Assembly: GCA_035511515.1 (NCBI GenBank) | Contig: DATKFG010000015.1 | Coordinates: 1-64,000 of the forward strand | Direction of reading: 5' to 3' | Origin: VBCK01 sp035511515 | Lineage (GTDB): Bacteria > Pseudomonadota > Gammaproteobacteria > Burkholderiales > Burkholderiaceae_F | Length of the DNA: 64,000 bases | Shown here: positions 47,731 through 56,611 of the stretch, piece after piece | How the letters are laid out: each line of letters begins with the position of its first letter | How positions within the stretch are numbered: the first letter of the stretch is position 1 | The notes under the pieces: model-generated | Told to the model about the DNA's origin: nothing | The model's database searches: none | The model's input: only the letters and a program-made list of their open reading frames with translations | Position numbers and translations under genes: made by a program

Positions 47731-48378
47731 TCAGGTCGCCGCCGTCGCCCGGGCCGCCTGCTTCAAGGCCTGCAGCAGCACGTCGACCGACTGAGCGCCA
47801 TAGACCGGGATTTGTCCGATCTGAAAAAACGGCACGCTGGATATCCCGGCAGCCCTGCCCTCGGCTTCGAGCGCGCGCACTTCATCGCCATACTCCTCGC
47901 TGCTCAGGACGGCCTTGACCCTGGCTTCGGGCAGACCCGCTTCGACAGCGAGCGCGCCGAGCTGGCCGTTGTCCGACAGATCGCGGCCTTCGATGAAATA
48001 GCCGGCGAACAAGCGGTCGGCCAGGCGCGTTGGGTCGGCCTCGTGCGCCGCAAGACGCATCAGGCGATGCGCCGCCAGGGTATTCGGGGTCCGCAACATG
48101 AGCGCATGGTTGAAAGCGATGCCATCGCCACGGCCGACAGCCGCTACTTGGGCGTCGAGCGCGCTGGAGCGCTCCCAGCTTCCAAACTTCGCCGTGCGAT
48201 ACGTCCGACGGTCGATTCCGGCTTTCGGCATCGTCGGATTGAGCTGGAACGGACGCCAGCGCATCTGCACCGCCACATCCTCGGGCAGCTGCGTGAGAGC
48301 CGTCTGCAAACGGCGTTCACCGATAAGGCACCACGGGCAGACAAAATCAGAGGTCAGTGAGATCTGAATCGGACTCAT
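47731..48378 (-). CDS. DsbA-family oxidoreductase (FrnE type)
   Basis: A 215-residue protein, no signal peptide, with the thioredoxin-fold motif CPWC at residues 14-17 (TSDFVCPWCLIGERRL). A helical insertion and the C-terminal thioredoxin half with the cis-Pro region GISSVPFFQIG follow. Members of this FrnE/HCCA-isomerase-like group act in cytosolic thiol-disulfide exchange and stress response. It is convergent with the previous gene and divergent from the RibD-like gene. Confidence 0.9.
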   Translation of the reverse strand: MSPIQISLTSDFVCPWCLIGERRLQTALTQLPEDVAVQMRWRPFQLNPTMPKAGIDRRTYRTAKFGSWERSSALDAQVAAVGRGDGIAFNHALMLRTPNTLAAHRLMRLAAHEADPTRLADRLFAGYFIEGRDLSDNGQLGALAVEAGLPEARVKAVLSSEEYGDEVRALEAEGRAAGISSVPFFQIGQIPVYGAQSVDVLLQALKQAARATAAT

Positions 48379-48475
48379 AGGCGTTGTCTCGTCTGCGGCG
48401 CTTCGGGCATGTTGGGATCAAAAACTGCGTTTCAAGTCATTCGCGATGCCGACGCGCCCACGATAAAATTACCCT

Positions 48476-49315
48476 GTGGCATCGACCCTTCTGCAGCTGT
48501 ATCCGCAAGTGCGGCAGGCCTCGCTGCGAGGGCTGTACCTTGCCCAACGCCTGCATGCGCTCGCCCCTGCCGGAGTGCCCTTCGTTTACGGCAATTTCGT
48601 CACCAGCCTGGACGGGCGGATTGCACTGCGCGACCCCGCAAGCGGGCAAAGCCGCCTGCCGCAGGCTTTGACGAGCGAGAGCGATTTGCGTTTGTTGCTC
48701 GAATTGCACGCGCAAGCCGATTGCCTGGTCACGCACGGCGGATACCTGCGCGCGATCGCTCAGAAGCGCCTGGACGATATCCTGCAGGTCGGCACCGTAC
48801 CCGGCCATCAGGATCTCGCCTCGTGGCGACGGGCCAATGGCCTGCGCCCGCAGCCGGCAATTTGCGTCGCGAGCGCCAGTCTGGATTTCTCTTTGCCCGA
48901 CTCCATCGGGAAGCATCAGCAGCAAGTCTTCATAGCAACCGGAGGGCAGGCCGACGCGGCACGGCGGCACCAGCTCGAACGCGGAGGCTGCGAGGTCGTC
49001 ATCGCGGGTGCAGGTTCGTACGTCGAGGGCAGGCCGCTGGTTGATGCGTTGGCACAAAAGGGCTTCCGGAGCGCGTTCTTGCTGGCCGGACCGCGCATGC
49101 TCGAGACGATGCTGCGCGACCGAGTGCTGTCACGCCTGTATGTCACGCTGACACATCGACTCCTGGGCGGCGAGAACTTTCGTTCAATGATCGAAGGAGC
49201 TCAGCTGCAGGAAGCCGGTCGCCTGAAACTGGGCACCCTCTATCTCGATTCCGAATCATCGAACGGTACCGGCCAGTTCTTCGCTCAGTTCGAGCCGCTG
49301 CTTAGTCCACCCTAA
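48476..49315 (+). CDS. RibD C-terminal domain (reductase-fold) protein
   Basis: At 279 residues from a GTG start, it carries the dihydrofolate-reductase-like fold of the RibD reductase domain: VPFVYGNFVTSLDGRIAL, the ADCLVTHGGYLRAI region, GGCEVVIAGAG, FLLAGPRMLETML and LYVTLTHRLLGG. There is no RibD deaminase half, so this is a stand-alone NADPH-dependent reductase, possibly in riboflavin or pterin-related metabolism. Another DHFR-fold gene converges on it 75 bases downstream. Confidence 0.85.
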   Translation: MASTLLQLYPQVRQASLRGLYLAQRLHALAPAGVPFVYGNFVTSLDGRIALRDPASGQSRLPQALTSESDLRLLLELHAQADCLVTHGGYLRAIAQKRLDDILQVGTVPGHQDLASWRRANGLRPQPAICVASASLDFSLPDSIGKHQQQVFIATGGQADAARRHQLERGGCEVVIAGAGSYVEGRPLVDALAQKGFRSAFLLAGPRMLETMLRDRVLSRLYVTLTHRLLGGENFRSMIEGAQLQEAGRLKLGTLYLDSESSNGTGQFFAQFEPLLSPP

Positions 49316-49389
49316 TGGCCTGACGCGCGGCAAGCAAGCCAATGGCTCGTGGCGATGATGGCGCTGCTGATCGGGCCAAGCCGGTCGGG

Positions 49390-50037
49390 TCACGCTCGCC
49401 TGCGCAGAAAAACGTGGGTCGCACGCTCGCCTGCGACGCACCTGACGCACTCATAGCCCAGAGCGCGCATATCGACGCCGTGCCAGAGATGCTCTCCCGA
49501 ACCGAGTAACACCGGTCGGATGGCCAGATGCAGCTCGTCAATCAGGCCTGCTCGCAGATACTGCCGGACCATCGATACGCCGCCACCGAGGCGGACGTCG
49601 CGGCCGCCCGCCGCAGCGGTCGCCTGCTCCAAAGCAGCGTGAACGCCTTCGGTGACAAAGCGAAACTGCGTACCCCCCGCCATCGTGAGCGGCGCCCGCG
49701 GGTGATGCGTCACCACGAAGACCGGCGTGTGATAGGGCGGCTCCTCGCCCCACCAGCCCTTCCAGCTGTCGTCCAGCCAAGGACCCCGGACAGGGCCAAA
49801 CATGTTGCGTCCAAGAATCCAGGCACCGATTCCGTCGAAGCCTTGCTCGGCGATTCCGTTATCGACTCCTGTTTCTCCATCGTCATGGCCGTGCATCCTG
49901 CGCCATAAGCGTGTGTGGAAGAACCACTCCATCAACTCGGGACCCCCGACGCCGAGCGGATTCTGCAGATCCTGGTTCAGCCCGGCGCCGTAGCCATCGA
50001 TGGAAATCGCGAAGCTCTGGACGCGCAGTTTCGACAT
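49390..50037 (-). CDS. Dihydrofolate reductase family protein
   Basis: A 215-residue protein starting MSKLRVQSFAISIDGYGAG after a GGGGGGAA ribosome site. The fold is shown by IGAWILGRNMFGP, TPVFVVTHHPRAPL, GGRDVRLGGGVSMVRQYL and LIDELHLAIRPVLLGSGEHL. This is the YwjB/RibD-like group of putative reductases, not classical FolA. It lies downstream of the beta-propeller lipoprotein gene on the same strand, 99 bases away. Confidence 0.88.
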   Translation of the reverse strand: MSKLRVQSFAISIDGYGAGLNQDLQNPLGVGGPELMEWFFHTRLWRRMHGHDDGETGVDNGIAEQGFDGIGAWILGRNMFGPVRGPWLDDSWKGWWGEEPPYHTPVFVVTHHPRAPLTMAGGTQFRFVTEGVHAALEQATAAAGGRDVRLGGGVSMVRQYLRAGLIDELHLAIRPVLLGSGEHLWHGVDMRALGYECVRCVAGERATHVFLRRRA

Positions 50038-50136
50038 GAGATTCCCCCCGCCGGCCGCACGCGCAACCTCGGACGAATTCGAAGCGCCCATTTTATCGCT
50101 GACCTCTGGTCGAGTGCGCGGAGCACGAACCGCAAG

Positions 50137-51162
50137 TCAGGGCTTCCATCCAAAGACCAAGATCCGAAAGGACCCGTCGGCGGGCTCGAAACCTGACAAC
50201 CTGAGGTGAAAATCGGCGGTGGGCAGATAAATGCGGCCCGTTTCAGAATCCAGCGCGCCGGTATGGGCACCCACGGCCGTTGCAACCTTCGCGACGACCC
50301 TGAGCTCGCCTTCTGCGCTCGCGGCGATGATTGGCAGCGTCCCGTCCCGACCACAAGGAATCAGGAAGACTTTCCGCGATGCGTCGAAGATCACCGCGTC
50401 CGGGTGTCGATCGATTGGCACCTTGGACAGCTGCTTGCCGCCGTTAGCGCGGATGCCGACGGCCAGTCGATTGCTGCATGCAGCCACCAACAAGCCTGCC
50501 TCCTGATCGAGCGCCAGGCCGGTCGGTCCGTCGCAACCCGCAAGAGGGTAGCGGGTCGATACCTTTCGTTGCGCCGTATCGATGACCGCAATTTCGTTGC
50601 CGGTTTCGATGTTGACGAAGACCCGGCCTTGGCCGTCCGCCACAGCGGCTTCCAACTTGCCTCCAACCGAGATCCTGCCTGGTGAGTCACCATGCACCGG
50701 ATCGATCAGCGTGACGGTACCGTCTTTGCCATCCATCACAAAAACAAGCCTGCTGGCGGGATCAAATACCGCACCATCCGGCTTTTGTCCGGTACCGATT
50801 TCCGCGCGCACCTTGCCTGAAACGCCGTCAAACAAGGTCACAGTGTCACTGTCACCGTTGGTGCTCAATACTTGACCATCCGGCAATGGCAGCACGGTAT
50901 GGACGTGTTTTCCGGGCACCACCTGATGGATCACCTGACCGTTGCGCAAATCGACCGCCATGACGCCGTAGCCGCGCGCGACATAAAGCCGATGTGCCCT
51001 CGGGTCGACGGCGGCGTAGTCAAAGCGGGCGTCGCCACCACCGTCCGAGATCGTCTGCAAAAGAGACAGATCCAATTGCCGAGTCACTGTGTCGGCGTCC
51101 GACACACCGGAACACGCCAATGCAGGCAGGCCCAGCACCACCAGCGTCAGAAGATGTCTCAT
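50137..51162 (-). CDS. YVTN-type beta-propeller lipoprotein
   Basis: This 341-residue protein has a signal peptide ending LPALAC, a lipobox with Cys17. The rest is a seven-bladed propeller with repeats such as HRLYVARGYGVMAVDLRNG, GKVRAEIGTGQKPDGAVFDP, RLVFVMDGKDGTVTLID and NEIAVIDTAQRKVS, typical of YncE-like proteins. It lies 42 bases downstream of the TonB receptor gene, so the two are probably one transcript. It may bind the receptor's ligand in the periplasm. No enzymatic motif recognised. Confidence 0.85.
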   Translation of the reverse strand: MRHLLTLVVLGLPALACSGVSDADTVTRQLDLSLLQTISDGGGDARFDYAAVDPRAHRLYVARGYGVMAVDLRNGQVIHQVVPGKHVHTVLPLPDGQVLSTNGDSDTVTLFDGVSGKVRAEIGTGQKPDGAVFDPASRLVFVMDGKDGTVTLIDPVHGDSPGRISVGGKLEAAVADGQGRVFVNIETGNEIAVIDTAQRKVSTRYPLAGCDGPTGLALDQEAGLLVAACSNRLAVGIRANGGKQLSKVPIDRHPDAVIFDASRKVFLIPCGRDGTLPIIAASAEGELRVVAKVATAVGAHTGALDSETGRIYLPTADFHLRLSGFEPADGSFRILVFGWKP

Positions 51163-51204
51163 GCTCGACCTCCCGGTCGCGACAGTCGTTGCAATTGCCG
51201 ACGA

Positions 51205-53634
51205 TCAGAGGTCACGCCTGAGCGTCAGGCCGATCAGGCGCGGCGGCGCCCTTGTCACCGCATAGATCTTGTTCGCCGGATCCGCCGCTTCGCCCGGAGT
51301 CAGATAGAAGCCAGTGACGTCGGTGGCGAACACGACAGGCCGTCGATTCGTCACATCGCTGGCGAAAAGCGTGGCATGCCATTTGTCCGACTCGGAGTTC
51401 CAGATCGCGTGAAGGTTCACGATCCCGTCGAACCTGCCCTGCCGCAGGATGAAGTCCGGCTCGGAATTGGAGTCTGAAAAATAGACCTTGGTCCGGTAGG
51501 TGTAGTCGCCGCCTACGTTGAACGTGCCGGGGAGCGACTGGATAGACCCCCTCGTCTCGGCGCTCAGATGGATGTTGTGCCTGGGCGTTTCCGGGATGCG
51601 ATGGCCGGTGTTGTTCTGCGACAACGACTGAACGTATTCCGTATAGCGCGCGAGATCGTAGGCGTACGCCAACCCCAGAGTCAGCCAACGGGTCGGCGCT
51701 CCGACCATCTCCAGTTCGAGACCCTCCGCGCGTGCTGCGCCCGCATTTCTCGTTTCAAACACCGCAGTCTGCGGGTTGAACTGATTGGTCTGCATGTCTT
51801 TGTAATCTGCGATGAAAGCTGCTGCGTTGAGCTCAAAGCGCCTCGCCGGTGAGACGTACTTGCTGCCGATCTCATAACTCCAGACTGTTTCCGGTCTGAA
51901 GGCTGTCCCGAGGTGCTGCGATACTGCCGTGCTCGAGCTGCCGAAGTCGGACGATGCGGACGTATCCCAGCCGCCGCTCTTGTAGCCTCGTGCAGCCGTG
52001 GCATAGAGCAGCAGGCCCTTATGCGCCTGGTAGGACAAGGTCGCTTTGGGAGTGAAAGACCACCATGTCGCGGAATAGTTGGCCGAGGCGCCCGGAAAGA
52101 TCGCGGGATAGATGGCGTCGAACGGGTTCCCCGGCGCAAACGTCGGCACAATCGCCGATGAGCCGCTCTTGCTTTCCCATTGACCTCGACCTCCAAGCGT
52201 CAACCTCAGTTTGTCGAGAATCGGAAGACCTGCCTCGCCAAAGACCGCACCCACGTCGTTAGAGATTTTCTGATCAATGTTCTGCATGACGCCCAGGACG
52301 GGGATCGGGAATTGACCGGCATTCACTGTGCTGTGGTTCAGGTTGAAGGTATCCAGATCGTCCTGCTGCTTGTTGGCGTGCAGGTAGAACAGGCCGCCGA
52401 GCCAGCTAAGGCCTGGGCCCGACGGGGATGCCAGACGAATTTCTTCGGTGTACTGCTTGTTTTGAATATCCGTCGAAGCGAGCGCCTGATTGTCGGGATC
52501 GGCCAGCCGCGACCGAGTCGTGCTGTCGTGCACTCGCCGGAAGCCGGAAATCGAGGTCAGCGTGGACCACGATGTGTTCCATTCCACTCGCACACTCGTG
52601 CCCCCGACGTTGCTGTTACCTGTCGCATCGATGCCCTGACTGGTGTCATTTGGGTTGTAGGACAGGTTCGGGTGCTGCGACGGCTCGATATTTCCGGAGA
52701 GCTGGGGAATTCTTGGCGTGGAAAGGTCGTGCGTGAAGTCGCCGCTGAGCAGCACCTTGAGGTTATCGCCGGGTTGCCACAACAGCTGGCCGCGCCCGTT
52801 TCCAACGGCGTCGCCGCCGGTCTTATCGTGCAGAGTCACGTTGTTCACATAGTCATCGCGATGCTTGACATCCATCGTCAACTTGCCGGCCAGCTGGTCC
52901 GCGATCAGCGGACCGGTCCACAGCCCGCGAACCTGCGCCAGATTGTTCGACCCGTACGTACCCTCGATCTTCCCTATTCCCCCTTCCCGGAAGCTTGGCT
53001 CAAGGGTATGGATGACAATCGCGCCTCCGGTCACATTGCGTCCGAACAGCGTTCCTTGCGGGCCGCGCAGCACCTCGATGCTGCTCAGATCGTACAAATC
53101 GGGACTGTTGTCCCCGACACCGGTGGTTGGAACGTCGTCAATGAATGTCGTGACCGAGTCGTCCCATCCGGCGCCAGGCGTGTCGATCAGCGTTCCGCGA
53201 ATTGAAATGTAGGTCTCGCCCTTGATGATCTGCACAAACGTGACGCCTGGCACGCGCAGCGCGACGTCGTCCAGACCTTGAATGTGCTCGCGCTCGATCG
53301 CATCCGGTGTGAACACGGAGACCGCTACGGGCGTGTCTTCCAGTTTGGTCTTGCGCTTCTCCGCCGTGACGATGACTGCCGGAATGGCTTCTTGGTCCGA
53401 CTCCGAGGTGCCGGCGTCGGTGTTCGATGCGCCCGGGGAAGGTGCCGCCTTGGCGTCGGCGGTTGACGTTGGCGGCGCCGGGGTTGCGACCGGGTCCGCC
53501 GTTGCCGTCTCGAAGGACACGGCGTAGAGACCGGATGCCACGATGAATGACATGAGCCTGGTCAATCGGGGTGGCCCAACGGTCCAATGCGGGCCGAGTG
53601 GGCCGATCCGATCCCGAGGTCTCCAGCCTTTCAT
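51205..53634 (-). CDS. TonB-dependent outer-membrane receptor
   Basis: An 809-residue protein. A signal region is followed by an Ala/Pro-rich spacer, the TonB box near residues 83-91 (IPAVIVTAE) and the plug at 97-212 (VPGVTFVQIIKGETYISIRG, SSIEVLRGPQGTLFGRN). The remaining 590 residues form the 22-strand barrel, ending LTLRRDL. The class resembles receptors of oligotrophic proteobacteria for plant- or carbon-derived compounds rather than siderophores. AGGAGG stands six bases before ATG. A 9-bp inverted repeat abuts the ribosome site. Substrate unknown. Confidence 0.92.
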   Translation of the reverse strand: MKGWRPRDRIGPLGPHWTVGPPRLTRLMSFIVASGLYAVSFETATADPVATPAPPTSTADAKAAPSPGASNTDAGTSESDQEAIPAVIVTAEKRKTKLEDTPVAVSVFTPDAIEREHIQGLDDVALRVPGVTFVQIIKGETYISIRGTLIDTPGAGWDDSVTTFIDDVPTTGVGDNSPDLYDLSSIEVLRGPQGTLFGRNVTGGAIVIHTLEPSFREGGIGKIEGTYGSNNLAQVRGLWTGPLIADQLAGKLTMDVKHRDDYVNNVTLHDKTGGDAVGNGRGQLLWQPGDNLKVLLSGDFTHDLSTPRIPQLSGNIEPSQHPNLSYNPNDTSQGIDATGNSNVGGTSVRVEWNTSWSTLTSISGFRRVHDSTTRSRLADPDNQALASTDIQNKQYTEEIRLASPSGPGLSWLGGLFYLHANKQQDDLDTFNLNHSTVNAGQFPIPVLGVMQNIDQKISNDVGAVFGEAGLPILDKLRLTLGGRGQWESKSGSSAIVPTFAPGNPFDAIYPAIFPGASANYSATWWSFTPKATLSYQAHKGLLLYATAARGYKSGGWDTSASSDFGSSSTAVSQHLGTAFRPETVWSYEIGSKYVSPARRFELNAAAFIADYKDMQTNQFNPQTAVFETRNAGAARAEGLELEMVGAPTRWLTLGLAYAYDLARYTEYVQSLSQNNTGHRIPETPRHNIHLSAETRGSIQSLPGTFNVGGDYTYRTKVYFSDSNSEPDFILRQGRFDGIVNLHAIWNSESDKWHATLFASDVTNRRPVVFATDVTGFYLTPGEAADPANKIYAVTRAPPRLIGLTLRRDL

Positions 53635-53647
53635 CGCGCTCCTCCTT

Positions 53648-53670
53648 ATATTGATTCAAATAATCAATAT
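53648..53670. promoter_or_regulatory. Inverted repeat just upstream of the TonB receptor ribosome site
   Basis: ATATTGATT, five bases, AATCAATAT: perfect 9-base arms, in an AT-rich patch that stands out in this GC-rich region. The octamer ATCAATAT also occurs upstream of the MFS gene, so it may be a shared operator of the module. Confidence 0.55.
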
Positions 53671-53696
53671 TTGTTGTTATGAGATGACTGAGGGCG

Positions 53697-53736
53697 CATA
53701 TGTACATCTTGTCGATCACCAGGTCAATCTTGATTA
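53697..53736. promoter_or_regulatory. Shared regulatory block 1 (CATATGTAC + GTCAATCTTGATTA)
   Basis: CATATGTAC (53697-53705) followed by GTCAATCTTGATTA (53723-53736). The same nonamer and a 14-mer with a single mismatch recur together in the region between the citrate-synthase-like and MFS genes. Confidence 0.5.
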
Positions 53737-53807
53737 CCGTTATCAACATCAAAGTCAGAACGCCGCGGCCAGCAACTGGCCGCGCAACGCGGGTTCCGGA
53801 TTCGGTT

Positions 53808-54998
53808 TCAGGCCGGCAGTGGCCCGGTGTAGTTGGCGTGCGGACGTATCAGCTCGTGGGCGTGATATTGCTCCATGGCGTGGGCGATCCAACCGGCGAT
53901 TCGCCCAACGGAGGCGACGATCAGCTCCTGGCCCTTCAAGCCCAATCTGCGACCGACAAACGTCGCCGGCAAAATGAAGTCCGGCTGCAGGCCCGCTATG
54001 TCCATGGCGGTGTCGGTTGCACGCTGCAGACGCTTGAATTCGGCATCGTCGCCCAAGGACGTTTCCAGCGCGCGCATCATCGCTTCGGCCCGCGGATCCC
54101 AATTGCTGTTCTTTGACGGACTGAATCCGGGCAAAGGCTCGCCGTTGCGGAAACGCGCAACGATAGAATCACGCGGATCGGACGATGCGACGATTTCCTC
54201 GAGCAGGCGCGAGGCGGCCCCGGCGCGACCGGCTTGCAGCCGTTGACCTCCCGTGACGATCAGGCCGGTCAGGACTGCGTAACACGGGGTAACGCCCGCA
54301 TTCGCAACCGCGCGCACCGCGAACGTGGTCGGGTCGAATTCGTGATCCGCCGCAAGGATCAGCAGTCGCCGCACGACGTCTGCCAGGCCGGGTGGAGCGC
54401 GAAGCGATGCCGCGATGAACTCGTGCAGCGGCGCAGAGCTCGGACCGTTCGCTCCCACCATGATGGCGGCATACCAGCGCGTAAGGTCGGCTCCCGCGCG
54501 GGCGATGCCTGATTTGGACAGGTCATAGAGGCGGGGGTTGGCTCGTTCGATCATCGGGAGCAGGGCCATGGCCTGCTCAGCGACGGTGAGGTCGCCCAAG
54601 CCCCGCTTCAATTTGGCGTATGAAGCCGGGACCGCCGGCACCTGCTCGGTGAAAATTGCCTGGGCATCCGCCTCCCATAGCAGGGCCGCCACGGTCTCGA
54701 AGGATTCCGTTTCAGCCAGGCCGACGACGTTCTTGCCCCGGTAGTACAGCCCCCGCTCGGTCAACAGAGTTATTTTTGTCTCGTTGATCAGCCCCAGTGC
54801 AACGTTGCTTTGCGCGCTCGCATCTTGCTCGTCACCGAGTCGGTCGATATCCGCCTTCCAGTAGCGCCGGCGGCGTGATCCCTGCACACTGCGCGACCGG
54901 ATCAGCTTACGGCTGACGTAGGCGTAAAGGGTAGGAAGACTCACGCCGAGCGCGCCGGCGGCCTGCTTCGCGGTTATCCACAGCCGATCGTCGTTCAT
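53808..54998 (-). CDS. Helix-turn-helix protein with degenerate citrate-synthase domain
   Basis: A 396-residue protein. Residues 5-52 form a MerR/excisionase-type helix-turn-helix (WITAKQAAGALGVSLPTLYAY, then basic SRRRRYW). The rest is a citrate synthase fold: LLILAADHEFDPTTFAVRA with His219 (E. coli His264 position), QPDFILPA with Asp340 (Asp362 position) and HANYTGPLPA at the end. The GPLHGG-type motif reads TGLIVTGGQ, and the GFGH-x-Y motif reads GFSPSKNSNWDPRA, so two conserved histidines are missing. A catalytic citrate synthase is therefore doubtful; a metabolite-sensing regulator is a reasonable alternative. It lies between the TonB receptor and the divergent MFS gene. Confidence 0.85.
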   Translation of the reverse strand: MNDDRLWITAKQAAGALGVSLPTLYAYVSRKLIRSRSVQGSRRRRYWKADIDRLGDEQDASAQSNVALGLINETKITLLTERGLYYRGKNVVGLAETESFETVAALLWEADAQAIFTEQVPAVPASYAKLKRGLGDLTVAEQAMALLPMIERANPRLYDLSKSGIARAGADLTRWYAAIMVGANGPSSAPLHEFIAASLRAPPGLADVVRRLLILAADHEFDPTTFAVRAVANAGVTPCYAVLTGLIVTGGQRLQAGRAGAASRLLEEIVASSDPRDSIVARFRNGEPLPGFSPSKNSNWDPRAEAMMRALETSLGDDAEFKRLQRATDTAMDIAGLQPDFILPATFVGRRLGLKGQELIVASVGRIAGWIAHAMEQYHAHELIRPHANYTGPLPA

Positions 54999-55042
54999 GT
55001 CACTGATCGCAATGACGATTCAATCCACGAGCTTTGCACTCT

Positions 55043-55070
55043 CATATGTACGAGCATAATCAATATTGAC
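55043..55070. promoter_or_regulatory. Shared regulatory block 2 in the divergent intergenic region
   Basis: CATATGTAC (55043-55051) and TAATCAATATTGAC (55057-55070), which contains the perfect palindrome TCAATATTGA. A further ATATTGAT lies at 55123-55130. The block matches the one upstream of the TonB receptor, in inverted orientation for the 14-mer. Confidence 0.5.
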
Positions 55071-55201
55071 TACCGCCACTTGACGCTTTACTTTCTGCGC
55101 CTGGCCGGTGCTTTTCACACATATATTGATGGTATCGGTCAATGTTATGGCAGCAGCGCCGTACTGGCAAGAGGGTCGGGTCTGGGCGACCCTGCAAATC
55201 G

Positions 55202-56611
55202 ATGAACAGGCCGATTGAAATGCAGCCAAGTCGGGCGGAACAGGTCGCCGCAATCACCGCTCGTCTGAACCGCTTGCCGCCCTCGCGCACCATATGGCGG
55301 CTCGTGGTGCTGCTTTCTCTTTGCGGATTTTTCGAGATCTATGAAATCGCTCTGACGGCCTTTCTCAGCCCCGGACTGATCCGGGAGGGAATATTCCATG
55401 CTGGCGCGAAAGGCTTCCTGGGTCTGACCGACCAGGCCAGCTTTGCAGCCGCTACCTTCCTGGGTTTCTTCGTCGGCGCAGCGCTCTTCTCCTCCGTGGC
55501 CGACCGATACGGCCGACGCGCCGTACTGACCTATTCGCTGCTTTGGTACGCCGTCAGCACGGTCGTGATGGCCGCACAGAACACCGCCCTCGCCGTGGAC
55601 CTATGGCGCCTCATCGCTGGCATCGGCGTGGGCGTCCAACTGGTAACCATCGACAGCTACCTCGCGGAACTGGTACCGAGAACGGTTCGCGGCCGGGCAT
55701 TCGCGCTTAACTACGGCCTGATGTACCTGGGTGTACCAGCAGCGGCCCTGCTTTGCTGGTTGCTGCTTCCGGCCCATCCCGCCGTGATGGCGGGGTGGCG
55801 ATGGGTGGCGTTGTTTCCTGCGCTGGCAATTCCAGTCGTCTTCCGGGTCCGCCGCGGGGTGCCGGAATCGCCACGTTGGCTGCTTCAACGCGGACAGCTG
55901 GAAGCGGCCGAAAGGGTCGTGGCCTCGATCGAGGCGCGTGTTTCTTCAGATGTCCGCGGCCCGCTGCCAATGCCGCAAATCGCGGTTCCGGAAGCGCAGG
56001 GTCAAGCCGATCTTACCGAGCTTGTTCGGCCGACCTATCGTCGGCGCACGTTGATGCTGATCGCATTGAACATATTTCAAGCGCTGGGTTTCTACGGATT
56101 CAGCAATTGGGTGCCAACGCTTCTCGCATCCCAAGGCGTCGCGTTCGTCAAGAGTCTGGAATACTCCTTCGCGATCGCCATCATCTATCCAATAGCGCCC
56201 TTGCTGATCGCGTTCTTCGCAGACCGTGTCGAAGCCAAATGGCAGATCGTCGCAGGCGCGGTCGGAACGGCCGTCTTCGGCCTCTTGTTTGCGCAGCAAT
56301 CCAGCCCGCCCATGCTGATTGCGTTCGGCGCCCTGATCACGGTCTCGAATATCCTGCTGTCCTACTCGTATCACGCGTACCAGACGACCTTGTACCCCAC
56401 CCGCATTCGCGCCCGCGCCGTGGGTTTCGTTTACTCCTTCAGTCGCCTGGCGACCGTGCTTTCCGGGTTTGCCATCGCGATCGTGCTGCGCGATTTCGGT
56501 ACGACCGGCGTCTTTGCCTTCATTGCGATGTGCATGCTGATCGTCGTGCTGGCGGTCGCCGTATTCGGGCCGCAGACCCGCGGACTGACGCTGGAAGAAT
56601 CGTCCCGATGA
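55202..56611 (+). CDS. MFS transporter, sugar-porter-like
   Basis: About 469 residues from ATG at 55202 (starts at 55142 and 55220 are also possible; none has a good ribosome site). Twelve hydrophobic helices are predicted. MFS motifs are VADRYGRRA in loop 2-3, GVPESPRWLLQRGQ before the central loop (PESPRWL is a sugar-porter hallmark) and LYPTRIRARAVGF in loop 10-11. The substrate could be an organic acid or aromatic compound. Its stop overlaps the AtuA-like gene (ATGA), so transport and the next enzymes are coupled. Confidence 0.88.
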   Translation: MNRPIEMQPSRAEQVAAITARLNRLPPSRTIWRLVVLLSLCGFFEIYEIALTAFLSPGLIREGIFHAGAKGFLGLTDQASFAAATFLGFFVGAALFSSVADRYGRRAVLTYSLLWYAVSTVVMAAQNTALAVDLWRLIAGIGVGVQLVTIDSYLAELVPRTVRGRAFALNYGLMYLGVPAAALLCWLLLPAHPAVMAGWRWVALFPALAIPVVFRVRRGVPESPRWLLQRGQLEAAERVVASIEARVSSDVRGPLPMPQIAVPEAQGQADLTELVRPTYRRRTLMLIALNIFQALGFYGFSNWVPTLLASQGVAFVKSLEYSFAIAIIYPIAPLLIAFFADRVEAKWQIVAGAVGTAVFGLLFAQQSSPPMLIAFGALITVSNILLSYSYHAYQTTLYPTRIRARAVGFVYSFSRLATVLSGFAIAIVLRDFGTTGVFAFIAMCMLIVVLAVAVFGPQTRGLTLEESSR

